A stretch of DNA of 45,226 bases, taken from the NCBI GenBank assembly GCA_017962605.1, contig JAGCUY010000138.1, positions 1 to 45,226 on the forward strand, written 5' to 3'. This DNA is from Kiritimatiellia bacterium (lineage in GTDB: Bacteria > Verrucomicrobiota > Kiritimatiellia > RFP12 > JAAYLN01). Each line of letters opens with the position of its first letter. Within the stretch, counting starts at the first letter, position 1. The notes below the pieces were generated by a model. The model had not been told where the DNA came from. It saw only the letters and a list, made by a program, of their open reading frames with translations, and ran no database searches. Of this stretch, positions 9,009 through 17,704 are shown in pieces. The position numbers were made by a program, and so were the translations under genes.

Positions 9009-10292
9009 ATGCAAACCCGAGTCCAAGCCAGTCAACCCCCGACGATTCTCTACGTCGATTGCAGCCTGCATTCGGGAATTGACCGGAGGCGGCTGGACGG
9101 GTTGCACCGCTACGCCGCCGTGCGCAAATGGCGCGTTGAGACTCTGGAACACAAGGACTGCACTCCGGCGGCGCTGCGCGAAGCCCTCGCGCGGCTGCGA
9201 CCAATCGGCTGCGCGGCTGAATGCTGGTGTCCCGAAACGGCTCCGCAACCGCCCCTTTTCGGGAGGACTCCAGTGGTTTACTTCGAACCGCCCGACGGGC
9301 CGAAATGGCGCGGCGTGCGCGGCATTACCTGCGACAACGCCGCCGTAGGGCGCATCGCCTTCGAGGAACTCTCCGCGACCAGCCCGCCAGCGTATGCCGT
9401 CGTCTCCTATGTCCGTGATCTGCGCTGGGCGCGCGAGCGGATCGAGGCCTTCCGCGAATGTTGCCGCAAGGCCGGCGCAGATTGCGACGTCGCGCATTTC
9501 CCCTTGGAGCGCGAGGAAGATTTCGATGATTGCGTGAGGCGTATGGTTCCGTGGCTCGCGGCGCTGCCGCACCGCTGCGCGGTCTTCGCAGTGAACGACC
9601 TCTTCGCGATTGCCGCTGCAAGGGCCATGGCCGAGGCAGGGCGCTCCCTGCCGCGCACCATGACACTCATAGGCGCAGACGGCGACGACCCGCCGCTCTG
9701 GGACAGGGAACTGGCGAAGACAATTTCATCCGTCCGCCTCGACTTCGAGCTTGCGGGCTACCTCGCGGGGAAAGCGCTCGCGGAAATTGTGGCCAGGGGG
9801 AACGTGACACTAGACATGAGACATGAGACGCGAAAGATGTCTGATGTCTCACCGACTTCGCCCACGTCTGGCGTCTCGCGTCTCATGCCCAAGCCAAAAT
9901 CTCCTGATTCCGCCGCCATCTTCCCGCCGCTCATGGTGGACCGGCGGAAATCCACGCGCGGCTACGGGCGGCGGGAGCCCCGCATCATGGAGGCGGTGGA
10001 GATGATCCGGCGCGAGGCGTGCGACGGCCTCACCGCAGAGGCTTTGGCGAAACGGTTTCGCGGGACGCGGCGCCTCTTCGACATGCGCTTCCGCGAGGCC
10101 ATGGGCCATCCGCCACTTGACGAAATCATCCATGTAAGGCTGGAACGCGTTTTGGAACTTCTGGCCCAGCCCGATTTCCCGATCTCCGCCATAGCCGATT
10201 TCAGCGGCTTCAATTCTGAACGCGAGTTGCAGAAGCTATTTCGCTCGCGCTTCAAGACATCCATGCGAGACTGGCGCAAGGCCCGGCAATAA
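9009..10292 (+). CDS. XylR-like regulator: LacI-type sensor fused to AraC DNA-binding domain
   Basis: From the ATG at 9009 the product is 427 residues. Residues about 11-262 resemble the periplasmic-binding-like sensor of LacI/XylR (PTILYVDCSL start, RGITCDNAAVGRIAFEEL, CAVFAVNDLFAIAAARAM, TLIGADGDDP, ISSVRLDFELAGYLAGKAL). Residues about 330-427 form a degenerate AraC domain with FPISAIADFSGFNSERELQKLFR. This arrangement is that of E. coli XylR, which binds a sugar and activates transcription. The interdomain linker (about residues 267-294) is made of short repeats with a 12-bp inverted repeat and looks inserted. The start is supported by the promoter at 8993-9001. A copy of the 5' end lies at 34868-34933. 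The target is probably the adjacent gene at 10419. Confidence 0.85.
   Translation: MQTRVQASQPPTILYVDCSLHSGIDRRRLDGLHRYAAVRKWRVETLEHKDCTPAALREALARLRPIGCAAECWCPETAPQPPLFGRTPVVYFEPPDGPKWRGVRGITCDNAAVGRIAFEELSATSPPAYAVVSYVRDLRWARERIEAFRECCRKAGADCDVAHFPLEREEDFDDCVRRMVPWLAALPHRCAVFAVNDLFAIAAARAMAEAGRSLPRTMTLIGADGDDPPLWDRELAKTISSVRLDFELAGYLAGKALAEIVARGNVTLDMRHETRKMSDVSPTSPTSGVSRLMPKPKSPDSAAIFPPLMVDRRKSTRGYGRREPRIMEAVEMIRREACDGLTAEALAKRFRGTRRLFDMRFREAMGHPPLDEIIHVRLERVLELLAQPDFPISAIADFSGFNSERELQKLFRSRFKTSMRDWRKARQ
9811..9890. repeat. short-repeat insertion inside the regulator linker
   Basis: GACATGAGACATGAGACGCG and the later GCGTCTCGCGTCTCATG are repetitive. CATGAGACGCGA (9822-9833) is perfectly inverted at 9876-9887. 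The segment is in frame and adds about 27 Ser/Pro/Arg-rich residues between the two domains. Confidence 0.6.
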
Positions 10293-10334
10293 AAAAATTT
10301 CCAAAAAGTTCGCATATTGCCGTCAAGGCTGGGG

Positions 10335-10340
10335 TATAAT
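10335..10340 (+). promoter_or_regulatory. consensus -10 box upstream of the FnIII protein gene
   Basis: TATAAT lies 78 nt before the ATG at 10419. No good -35 element sits 16-18 nt upstream, so an activator such as the neighbouring XylR-like protein may be needed. That dependence is inference. Confidence 0.45.
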
Positions 10341-10418
10341 AATTCCGTCGAGGCGCGATGGGCCTTGCGCGAGGTCCCGCCGCTGCGGCGCAAACCAACT
10401 ACCGAACAGGAGAACAAC

Positions 10419-13400
10419 ATGAATTACAAAAGCATCCACGCCGCCATGCGGACCGCTCTGGTAGCGGTCGCCACGACGACTGCGTCGCTCATCGCCGCCG
10501 TCGCGGCATCCGCCGCGGAGGCTCCGACGGGACTTGCCGTCGCGGCAATCGACTACACGCAGGCATCGTGCAACATCGACTGTTCGGCACGGCTGTCCTG
10601 GACCGCACCCGCCGGTTCGCCGACGGCATACAACGTCTATCGCCGGATCGCGGCGAACGAGAACCCCACGCTCGCGGGCACGGTCGCCGCCCCGACGACG
10701 ACATTCACCGACACCACCGCGACGGTCGGCCAAACCTACCTCTACACGGTGACGGCCGTCGATGCGGGCGGGGAGAGCGCGGAGTCCGCTTCCGTTTCCT
10801 ACCGCAAGGTCGCGAACGTCGCGACAAAGGCCAATGGCGCATGGACCAACTCGGGAACCCTCACAACTTGGGGCGGCATGTCGCTTGCCAACCTGAATGA
10901 CGGCGACGTCGCCACCGCCGCCCGCCTTGAAGGATGGGGAGGGTTCTTTTACACGTTCAGCGGCAGCAAGCCATACGTGTCCTGTGTCCGAGTCTATGCC
11001 AGCAATGCCTATTCCAGCTCGACGTCCCAGACGTTGTACGGGCTTCGCGATTCGAATTCGGACAGGGTCGACGTCCGCAACCCTTCCGCCACGCCCGCCG
11101 CGGAGACTTTCGCTTCCGGCGCATGGACGCCCTACACCGTCCACGATTCGTTTGCCGACACGACCTGGTACGGGTTCCTTTGGGGCGGCAGCAGCCAGTA
11201 TCCCATGCTCTGCGAACTCGAGGCCTACGGCTACTTCTCTGCGTCTCTCCTCGGCGCCCCGTCCAGCCTCGCGGTGGAGGTCGTTGACAACGAGGTGGCG
11301 CTTTCCTGGACTGCCGGCGCGAACGCAGCCTCCTACAAGGTCTACCGCAAGCCTGATGGCGGAGCATGGACCACAGTCACGTCTGGCCTTTCGGGCTGCT
11401 CCTACACGGACACGACGGCCGAACGCGGGAACACCTACATCTACCGCATTGCGGCGGTTTCGGCGAATGGCGACGAACTTTCCTCGTCCGAGCGTTCAGC
11501 ATACCTTCCCGCCGGCGCGCAGGTGTGGTGGAATTTCCCCAATGTGAAGTCGATTGCCTATCCCGGCGCGGCGGCGTGGCCGGCAAACCCGCGTCCGCAC
11601 TTCCTTTCCCGCGACCGTGCGGGAACGATACTTCTCGCCGCGATGTCCACCGACGACGGCCGGCTTCCCGTGATGACCTTTGACATGGAGGCTCTCGCGG
11701 ATGGTGACGGCGAACTCCTGAGCCGCGAAACGGACGCGAAGTCGTGGTGGATCTACGGCGATAACGCCTACGTACCATGGCAGGACAAGGGCTTCTGCTG
11801 GAAGGGCGCGGCGGCGACAACGGATCTCATCTTCTGGGCGAACGGCACGGCCAACGGCAATGCCGTCGCGGTGGTGCGGCGCGCCGATGACAGCGAGGAC
11901 GTCTTCACGACGCTCGATGCCGAAGGACGCACATTCAACTTCTTCATGAACGGCGGCCTTGAGTCGAGCGCCGACGGCAACTACCTTTACTCCAACTGCG
12001 GCGCTGACGGCGAGAAGAACAAGATATTCAAGTTCGCCATCAACAGGAACGACAAGACCCTGCGCGTCGTCGCCACCAACACCGTCGCCGGTATCGACAC
12101 CATCCGCAACTTCGCCGTTTACACGGTCAGCGGAAGCGAAATTGCCGTGTTCGGCGAGGGCGAGAGCGCTGGCGGGGCGCTCGGCGTCCTCGACCTCTCG
12201 ACTGGCTCGTCCACGCTGATGTCCGCTCCGGCGATCACCGGCAAAATCATGAACGTGAAGCTGGCCGACACGACAGACGGCCTCTACCTCGTCGCGCAGA
12301 ACGAGGACGGTCTCGTCGCGGTCTATGACTTCGACGCCGCCAACAAGACAATCGCCTTCGAAAAGACAATTCCTGCGGCGACGATGAAGGCCCTCTACGG
12401 CGCAAGCGGCTCCTTTGAATGCCGCAACCTCGAGATGACCGCTGACGGACGCTACGCCTTCGTTCTCTGCAACGGCGGGCCGGACACCCGCCTCACCGTG
12501 ATTGGCGCGACCATAAAGACAGTTCCGGAAGAGGCCCCGCTTTCACTGACCGCCAATGCGAATATGGACTCGCTCTGGCAGGCAAAGCTCGAGTGGGCCA
12601 ACGCGTCGGGCGTCACCGCGACCGGCATCCGCGTCCTCCGCGCCCAGACCGGCAAGGCCGGCTACGCCACCGTCGCGGACCTGCCGCTCGGCACGACCGA
12701 ATACACCGACACCTCGGCCGTCGGCGGCGTCGCCTACACCTACGCGGTAGCCTACATTAATTCCTTCGAGGGAACGACTGTCGCCGGCCCAGTGGCGACG
12801 GCCACCTGCACGCCGTGGCAGTCGCTGATGCCGTATAAGGCGCAGGTCATCAGCACGAAGTTCAACGGGAACTCATATTTGACGGAATACGCGAAGGCGT
12901 TTGACGGTAGCCTCAGCACAGAGTGCGGAAGCGGCTTCTACGGCCCGGTCTTCGGGCTCCAGTTCACGGAGCCGGTGATTTTCGGCGCGTCGCGAATTTC
13001 CGCAATTGCCTGGGCGGCTTCCGACACCTACCACCGCCTTGACGGAATGAAGCTCTCCGGCGGCGGGCATGACTCAATTACGCTTTCCGGCGGCGACATC
13101 ACCGCCTATTCCGGACTGACGCAGCTGGCGCAGGCGGGTTCTCCGCGCGGGAACGACTGGTTCGCGCTGGACAGCGGGGACACTTCCCAGAGCTGGGAAT
13201 TCCTCGTCTTTTCCAAGAGCGGCGAGTGGTACGGCGAGTTCCGCGAAGCGGAGTTCTACGGCGCCGTCGCGTCGCTGAAGGCAGAGGCGGAGAGCAAGGA
13301 CTCCGAAGCGGCGGCATCAGTCGCACCGGTCCTTTCCGCAAGCGCGGGAACGCTGTCCTGGGCGAACGAACCGAACGAGACAGTGGCCGTCGTTTTCTAC

Positions 13401-14981
13401 CGTGCACGCATGGCGGAAGGTCCGTACGCGCTGGTTGCCGAAGTCGCGCCAGGCGTCGGAACGTTCACTGACGCGGATGCCTCGACGGGCGTCGAGTATC
13501 ACTACCGCGCCGCGTATGTGACCGAATACCACGGCGTCAACCTCGAAGGCGTACTGTCTGATGCCGTGGCGAACACGAAGCCCGCCGCGGTCCAGAGCGT
13601 GCTGCTGACCGAGAACGGCGCGGCCGCGAAGACCTACGGCTACGCGGTGAAGCGCGCGGGCGGCGTTCCGCTTTCGGACGCGGAAAAGGCGTTCGACGGT
13701 TCGACTTCGACCTTCCCGATCTGGTATGAACAGGCCGCGGGCTGGGGAAAGAACCTCTACATCGGCTACAACTTCAACGAGCCGGTCAAGATCACCAAGG
13801 CGAAGGTGGTGGCCTACAAGAATGAAAACAACACGTGGAACCGCGTGTCGCTTCGCGTGAGCCCCGATCTCGCGTATCTGCAGAACCCAGGCGACACCAG
13901 CTATCTCTTCCCGAACAGCAACAGCGACGCCCTCAGCTGGGGCGGCGCGTTCAATCCCACCGCCTGCACGGTACTCAAGACCTTCGACGGCACTGTGACC
14001 GACGGGCAGGTCTGGGAGCAGGACGGACTTTCCACCGACTGGACGCGCTGCGCCTATCTCTGGGGAATGGCATACGACACCTGGTACGCCTCCGTCCGCG
14101 AGTTCGAACTCTGGGGCTACACGGAGTCGATGTGGGAGGCGGCGCAGCCGAGGACAGTCGTCCAGCCCGTCGAGAACGTGGCTGCGCGAATGGACGACGA
14201 AACGCTGACCCTGACCTGGGCGCTCGCGAATGACGCGGCGACGGCGATTACGGTCAAGCACCGCGTCTGTGGCGGCGCATGGGACGTTGTCGCGACGCTC
14301 GCGGGCGACGCCACGACGATCGTCACCGACGCCGTGGAAATCGGACGCTACAACGAATACCGCTTCGAGGTTAGCGACGGCAGCGAGACCGTGTGGGCGG
14401 CAAGCGACTTCGCAGTCTGCCCGCTGCTCAACAAGGGGACGCGCACGGCCATTGGCTGCACCTCGACCGCCGCGTGGGACTACATCACGGCGGATTCCGG
14501 CACCTCGTTCACGGCCACGTTCAGCCTCGCCGGCTCAAGCGCGACCTCGCTGGGCCTTACGGCCGGAACCGGTTCGGGGAAAACCGTGAACCTCTACATT
14601 CGCAAGACTCTCGACGCCACGCCGGCGGTGAATGTCCAGCGCCACTGGGTCTATGGCAACACCATTGGCTTCTACGCCTACGATGCTGCAGCGGCGCAGT
14701 CCGGCTCCAACTACGTGATCCCATGGACGGCTGAGGGCAACGCCTCAACGCGCTTCAAGTTCGTCAAGAGCGACAAGACCTACCAGCTGATGACAGCCGC
14801 CGATGGCGGCGCCTGGACGGAAGCGACGTCCTACACCTTCGTCGGTGACGATCCGCTCGGTCGGGGTCCGTTCCTCGTTGGCGTCCACATCGGCGACCCC
14901 AACCTCGCGACCCTGCCGCAGATCCAGCCGGTCGCGCTGCGAGTCAACTGCCAGACGGCCACGCAGATCGTGGTAAGGTAA
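10419..14981 (+). CDS. large secreted FnIII/discoidin-like surface protein
   Basis: The start is ATG 10419, with ACAGGAG just upstream. The 1520-residue product has a signal peptide (about 1-34, ending ASAAEA). At least four fibronectin-III-like domains are recognised by APTGLAV, APSSLAVEVVDNEVALSW, and YNVYRR/YKVYRKPDGG strands closing in FTDTTATVGQTYLYTVTAVD-type turns. Three F5/8-type-C-like segments follow an AFDGS-type signature (about 820-950 and 1090-1240) and LYGLRDSNSDR (about 165-300). A central region (about 370-690) with WWNFPNV and repeated Asp/Gly strands may be a beta-propeller. The C-terminal ConA-like segment ends in TATQIVVR. Function is inferred as extracellular glycan or matrix binding; no catalytic site is seen. 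It is transcribed alone up to the hairpin at 15012. Confidence 0.82.
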   Translation: MNYKSIHAAMRTALVAVATTTASLIAAVAASAAEAPTGLAVAAIDYTQASCNIDCSARLSWTAPAGSPTAYNVYRRIAANENPTLAGTVAAPTTTFTDTTATVGQTYLYTVTAVDAGGESAESASVSYRKVANVATKANGAWTNSGTLTTWGGMSLANLNDGDVATAARLEGWGGFFYTFSGSKPYVSCVRVYASNAYSSSTSQTLYGLRDSNSDRVDVRNPSATPAAETFASGAWTPYTVHDSFADTTWYGFLWGGSSQYPMLCELEAYGYFSASLLGAPSSLAVEVVDNEVALSWTAGANAASYKVYRKPDGGAWTTVTSGLSGCSYTDTTAERGNTYIYRIAAVSANGDELSSSERSAYLPAGAQVWWNFPNVKSIAYPGAAAWPANPRPHFLSRDRAGTILLAAMSTDDGRLPVMTFDMEALADGDGELLSRETDAKSWWIYGDNAYVPWQDKGFCWKGAAATTDLIFWANGTANGNAVAVVRRADDSEDVFTTLDAEGRTFNFFMNGGLESSADGNYLYSNCGADGEKNKIFKFAINRNDKTLRVVATNTVAGIDTIRNFAVYTVSGSEIAVFGEGESAGGALGVLDLSTGSSTLMSAPAITGKIMNVKLADTTDGLYLVAQNEDGLVAVYDFDAANKTIAFEKTIPAATMKALYGASGSFECRNLEMTADGRYAFVLCNGGPDTRLTVIGATIKTVPEEAPLSLTANANMDSLWQAKLEWANASGVTATGIRVLRAQTGKAGYATVADLPLGTTEYTDTSAVGGVAYTYAVAYINSFEGTTVAGPVATATCTPWQSLMPYKAQVISTKFNGNSYLTEYAKAFDGSLSTECGSGFYGPVFGLQFTEPVIFGASRISAIAWAASDTYHRLDGMKLSGGGHDSITLSGGDITAYSGLTQLAQAGSPRGNDWFALDSGDTSQSWEFLVFSKSGEWYGEFREAEFYGAVASLKAEAESKDSEAAASVAPVLSASAGTLSWANEPNETVAVVFYRARMAEGPYALVAEVAPGVGTFTDADASTGVEYHYRAAYVTEYHGVNLEGVLSDAVANTKPAAVQSVLLTENGAAAKTYGYAVKRAGGVPLSDAEKAFDGSTSTFPIWYEQAAGWGKNLYIGYNFNEPVKITKAKVVAYKNENNTWNRVSLRVSPDLAYLQNPGDTSYLFPNSNSDALSWGGAFNPTACTVLKTFDGTVTDGQVWEQDGLSTDWTRCAYLWGMAYDTWYASVREFELWGYTESMWEAAQPRTVVQPVENVAARMDDETLTLTWALANDAATAITVKHRVCGGAWDVVATLAGDATTIVTDAVEIGRYNEYRFEVSDGSETVWAASDFAVCPLLNKGTRTAIGCTSTAAWDYITADSGTSFTATFSLAGSSATSLGLTAGTGSGKTVNLYIRKTLDATPAVNVQRHWVYGNTIGFYAYDAAAAQSGSNYVIPWTAEGNASTRFKFVKSDKTYQLMTAADGGAWTEATSYTFVGDDPLGRGPFLVGVHIGDPNLATLPQIQPVALRVNCQTATQIVVR

Positions 14982-15011
14982 GTTCCAGAGTGACTGGCAA
15001 TCCGTTCTTCA

Positions 15012-15035
15012 ACGGCCCCGGCGTCCCGGGGCCGT
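15012..15035 (+). terminator. strong hairpin terminator candidate
   Basis: ACGGCCCCGG-CGTC-CCGGGGCCGT is a perfect 10-bp stem with a 4-nt loop, 30 nt after the stop of the FnIII gene. The following GTTCGCCTT is only moderately T-rich. It separates the gene from the toxin-antitoxin promoter that starts 7 nt later. Confidence 0.7.
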
Positions 15036-15042
15036 GTTCGCC

Positions 15043-15071
15043 TTGACGTGATACACCCATAGGTGTATAAT
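15043..15071 (+). promoter_or_regulatory. consensus sigma-70 promoter with embedded palindromic operator
   Basis: TTGACG (15043-15048), a 17-nt spacer and TATAAT (15066-15071) form a near-perfect promoter. The palindrome ATACACC-CATA-GGTGTAT (15051-15068) occupies the spacer and enters the -10 box. CCCAT (15056-15060) also pairs with ATGGG (15070-15074). This geometry fits autorepression by the HTH antitoxin. It also means the upstream ATG at 15070 cannot be the start. Confidence 0.75.
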
Positions 15072-15099
15072 GGGTGTCGAAAAATGGAGGCATCCTAAT

Positions 15100-15771
15100 A
15101 TGGTTCTGTATCACGGATCGCAGCATTTGATTGAAAAGCCGTTCTTCGGCGGTGGCCGCCACGCCAACGACTACGGCAAGGGATTCTATTGCACGGAGTC
15201 GGAGTCGCTTGCCTGCGAGTGGGCGGTCTCAGACAAGCACGACGGCTACGCAAACCGCTACGAGTTCAACGAGGACGGACTCTCCGTGCTGAACCTGAAC
15301 GGGCCGGATTACACGATTCTCAACTGGCTGGCCGTGCTCTTGAAATACCGCACCTTCGACGTGCGATATGGCGTCGCGACTCTCGCGAGGCGGTATCTCC
15401 TAGACACTTTCAGTGTTGATGTGGAGGCTTTCGATGTTGTCCGTGGCTACCGGGCGGACGACAGTTATTTTTCATTCGCCCAGGATTTCATTTCGGGTGC
15501 GATCTCCTATCCGCAGCTTACGGTGGCGATGCGCCTCGGCAAACTGGGAGAGCAGATTGTCATCAAGAGCAAACGCGCTTTCGGGCGCATCAGGTTCGTC
15601 TCCGCGAAACCAGCAGTCCGCGAAGACTGGCTGGTGGTGAAGGAAAACCGCGACTCCGCCGCGCGCCGCGACTACTTCGACATGCGCAAGACGCCCTACC
15701 GGCTTGACGATCTCTCCATTCAGCAAATCATGCGGGAAAGGATTGGTCCGGATGATCCGCGCCTACGATGA
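15100..15771 (+). CDS. DUF3990 family ADP-ribosyltransferase-like toxin
   Basis: The 223-residue product starts at ATG 15100 after TGGAGG (15085-15090). The N-terminus VLYHGSQHLIEKPFFGGGR followed by NDYGKGFYCTES is the diagnostic start of DUF3990. That family is related in sequence pattern to ADP-ribosyltransferase folds, with a Tyr-His-Gly-Ser strand and a GKGFY-T strand. These proteins are usually found paired with a small HTH protein, as here: the next gene overlaps its 3' end by 20 nt. Toxin activity by modifying a target with NAD is inferred from the family, not shown. Its own promoter with an embedded palindrome and its position between unrelated glycan genes suggest an independent mobile-like module. 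Confidence 0.75.
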   Translation: MVLYHGSQHLIEKPFFGGGRHANDYGKGFYCTESESLACEWAVSDKHDGYANRYEFNEDGLSVLNLNGPDYTILNWLAVLLKYRTFDVRYGVATLARRYLLDTFSVDVEAFDVVRGYRADDSYFSFAQDFISGAISYPQLTVAMRLGKLGEQIVIKSKRAFGRIRFVSAKPAVREDWLVVKENRDSAARRDYFDMRKTPYRLDDLSIQQIMRERIGPDDPRLR

Positions 15772-16399
15772 AAACTACCTGGTCCATTCCACGCGGGCGC
15801 TGGGATGGATGCTCGATTCCGCCGTCAACCTTTTCGGGCAGAAGGCTGACGCATTCTGGCGCATCTTCATATCGACGGGATACGCCGGGCGTTTCGGGAA
15901 GGGCGAATCCCGTCTTCTCGCCGGCATGACCGGCTACGAACTCGCCCGCGCCGTCCTTGATACTGCCGCCGTGGAATACAAGGCCGCACCGCCCGCCGAG
16001 GTCACCGACCTCTCGCCGGAATACTGGGCGGGATGGGCGCTTGCACACTACCAGTGGAGGACGGCGCTCCCGTTCGCTGAGATAGACACCTTCGCCCCGA
16101 TAGGCGACATCATCGCGTGCTACTCGCCCTACCACGAAATGGACATTCTCCGCTTCTGCGAGCATCTGGACGGCCTCTATTCCGCCGCGCATCCCGAATC
16201 GCGCCTCAAGGCGATGCGTGAAAGGCGCGGCATGACGCAGGAGGAACTAGCATTGGCGGCGAACGTCCCCCTCCGCATGATCCAACACTACGAGCAGCGA
16301 GTCAAGAACCTCGGCAAGGCCGCGTTCGACACTGTTTTCAGGATCGCCCAGGCGCTCCACGTCCAGGCGCAGGACATCCTTGAACCGACCATCTTGTGA
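15752..16399 (+). CDS. HTH antitoxin-like partner of the DUF3990 protein
   Basis: From ATG 15752 the product is 215 residues and overlaps the toxin gene (stop at 15771). The N-terminal part (YDENYLVHSTRALGWMLD, FWRIFISTGYAGRFGKG, GMTGYELARAVLD, and SPEYWAGWALAHYQW at about 90-104) is the all-helical domain that commonly accompanies DUF3990 genes in gut bacteria. The C-terminal 60 residues form an XRE-type helix-turn-helix (GMTQEELALAANVPLRMIQHYEQR). It is inferred to neutralise the toxin and bind the palindrome at 15051-15068. An alternative start at 15704 would add 16 residues encoded inside the toxin frame and is less likely. Confidence 0.75.
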   Translation: MIRAYDENYLVHSTRALGWMLDSAVNLFGQKADAFWRIFISTGYAGRFGKGESRLLAGMTGYELARAVLDTAAVEYKAAPPAEVTDLSPEYWAGWALAHYQWRTALPFAEIDTFAPIGDIIACYSPYHEMDILRFCEHLDGLYSAAHPESRLKAMRERRGMTQEELALAANVPLRMIQHYEQRVKNLGKAAFDTVFRIAQALHVQAQDILEPTIL

Positions 16400-16430
16400 C
16401 TCTCCTGCGCTGCATGGGAATGTAACTACT

Positions 16431-16457
16431 GACAACCTTTCAACTTTTCAACTTTTA
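16431..16457. repeat. GTTGAAAR octamer array
   Basis: The reverse complement reads as units of GTTGAAAR (two full units plus partial ones). It lies between the antitoxin stop and the regulator start. The same octamer recurs at 29660-29684, 39331-39361 and 42084-42123. Confidence 0.65.
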
Positions 16458-16476
16458 GGCAAGTGGAGGAATGACG

Positions 16477-17592
16477 ATGGTGCCGGGTCAGGAACCTAAA
16501 TGGATGGAGATCGCGGCGGCTTGGCGGGCAAGGCTTGGCCGCGCGCCGTGGCTTCCGGGGGCGCGGCTGCCGTCGAACACCGAGATTGGCCGCGAGTTCG
16601 GCGTGTCGAAGAGCCGTGCGCAACAGGCGCTGGCCAGCCTTGCGGCCGATGGCTTTCTTGTGCGTGTCCCTGGGCGTGGAACGATAGTTTCAGACAAGGC
16701 GGCACCAGCGGCGCCGCCGCGACGGGTCGGCATTCTGCTTGACGACGACGCGCGCCGCCTCCCATACTACCCGCACATGGCATCGCTCCTCTGCGACGCC
16801 CTCGCCGCGCGCGGCATCGACGCCTGGATGCGTCCAATCGACACCGCAAAGCCCAATGTCGGCGCGGTTCTCGCGAAAGCGGTTCGCGAAACGGGCGTCT
16901 CGGCGCTCTTCCTCTGTCCGGTTAATCGCGACTGCTACGACGCCATTCGCGCGCTGCGTCCGCCCGTCCCGCTCCTGTGCTGCGCACCGCTCCGCTACGT
17001 TGAATATGCGCCCGAACTGCGCATCTACGAACAGATCGTCGCAGTCCTTAAGCGTATCGGCGCGCGCCGTCCCGCCTTCGCGACTAACATGCAGCCGGAG
17101 ATTGCGGCATCCGCCTTCAAGCCGCACGGACTCGACGACATCCCGCGCAAGGACGCCGACGGCACATGGGCGGCGATGTTCCGTCTCGCGATGGGCAATT
17201 CCGGGCGCAAGATAGATTTGTCGCGCGTCGTGAAGGCATATCCCGAAAAACAGGCGTCGAGCGCTGCGGAGGTTGGCGCAACCGCGCGCGACGCGGTGGC
17301 GAAGCTCCTTGCGGCCACGCCGCGCCCCGACGCGCTGGTGGTTTACACCGACGACCTCGTGCCCGGCGCCGTGGCGGCCGTGCTTGAGAGCGGCCTGAAG
17401 GTGCCGAGAGACCTCAAGTGCGTCTTCCACTGCAACACGGGCATGGTGCCTTTCGTCCCCTTCCCGTGCGAATGGATCGTAAACGACAGCGCCGCCGAAG
17501 CGGAGAAATGGGCCGGACGCCTCGACGACCTGCTCTCCGGCCGCCCGCTTGAGCCGCACCTGAAGGACAACCTCCTTTTGCCGGAAGTTTGA
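16477..17592 (+). CDS. GntR-LacI hybrid transcriptional regulator
   Basis: GGAGG at 16465-16469 is only 1 nt from the ATG at 16471 but 7 nt from the ATG at 16477, which is therefore preferred (371 residues; the longer form has 373). A GntR winged helix (about 5-70: LPSNTEIGREFGVSKSRAQQALASLAADGFLVRVPGRGT) is followed by a LacI/periplasmic-binding-like sensor (RRVGILLDDDARR onward, with PDALVVYTDDLVPGAVAAVLESG). This hybrid is frequent in PVC polysaccharide degraders and senses sugars. It lies just upstream of the 17705-27220 hydrolase cluster, its probable target. A GTTGAAAR array sits between it and the antitoxin gene. Confidence 0.82.
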   Translation: MVPGQEPKWMEIAAAWRARLGRAPWLPGARLPSNTEIGREFGVSKSRAQQALASLAADGFLVRVPGRGTIVSDKAAPAAPPRRVGILLDDDARRLPYYPHMASLLCDALAARGIDAWMRPIDTAKPNVGAVLAKAVRETGVSALFLCPVNRDCYDAIRALRPPVPLLCCAPLRYVEYAPELRIYEQIVAVLKRIGARRPAFATNMQPEIAASAFKPHGLDDIPRKDADGTWAAMFRLAMGNSGRKIDLSRVVKAYPEKQASSAAEVGATARDAVAKLLAATPRPDALVVYTDDLVPGAVAAVLESGLKVPRDLKCVFHCNTGMVPFVPFPCEWIVNDSAAEAEKWAGRLDDLLSGRPLEPHLKDNLLLPEV

Positions 17593-17626
17593 TTGGAACG
17601 TATTGGAACGGAAGCTTGCTGGAATT

Positions 17627-17656
17627 TGTTTTTTTGCCTTGGATTGGTGGTAGAAT
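17627..17656 (+). promoter_or_regulatory. putative promoter of the hydrolase cluster
   Basis: TTGTTT (17627-17632), an 18-nt spacer and TAGAAT (17651-17656). The -10 is preceded by GG, as in GGTAGAAT at 33454. It is followed by a strong SD (AAGGAGG, 17692-17698) before ATG 17705. Confidence 0.5.
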
Positions 17657-17704
17657 GGTTGGCGCAATTCGCAACTTCAATCAACCTATCCAAGGAGGAA
17701 AACC

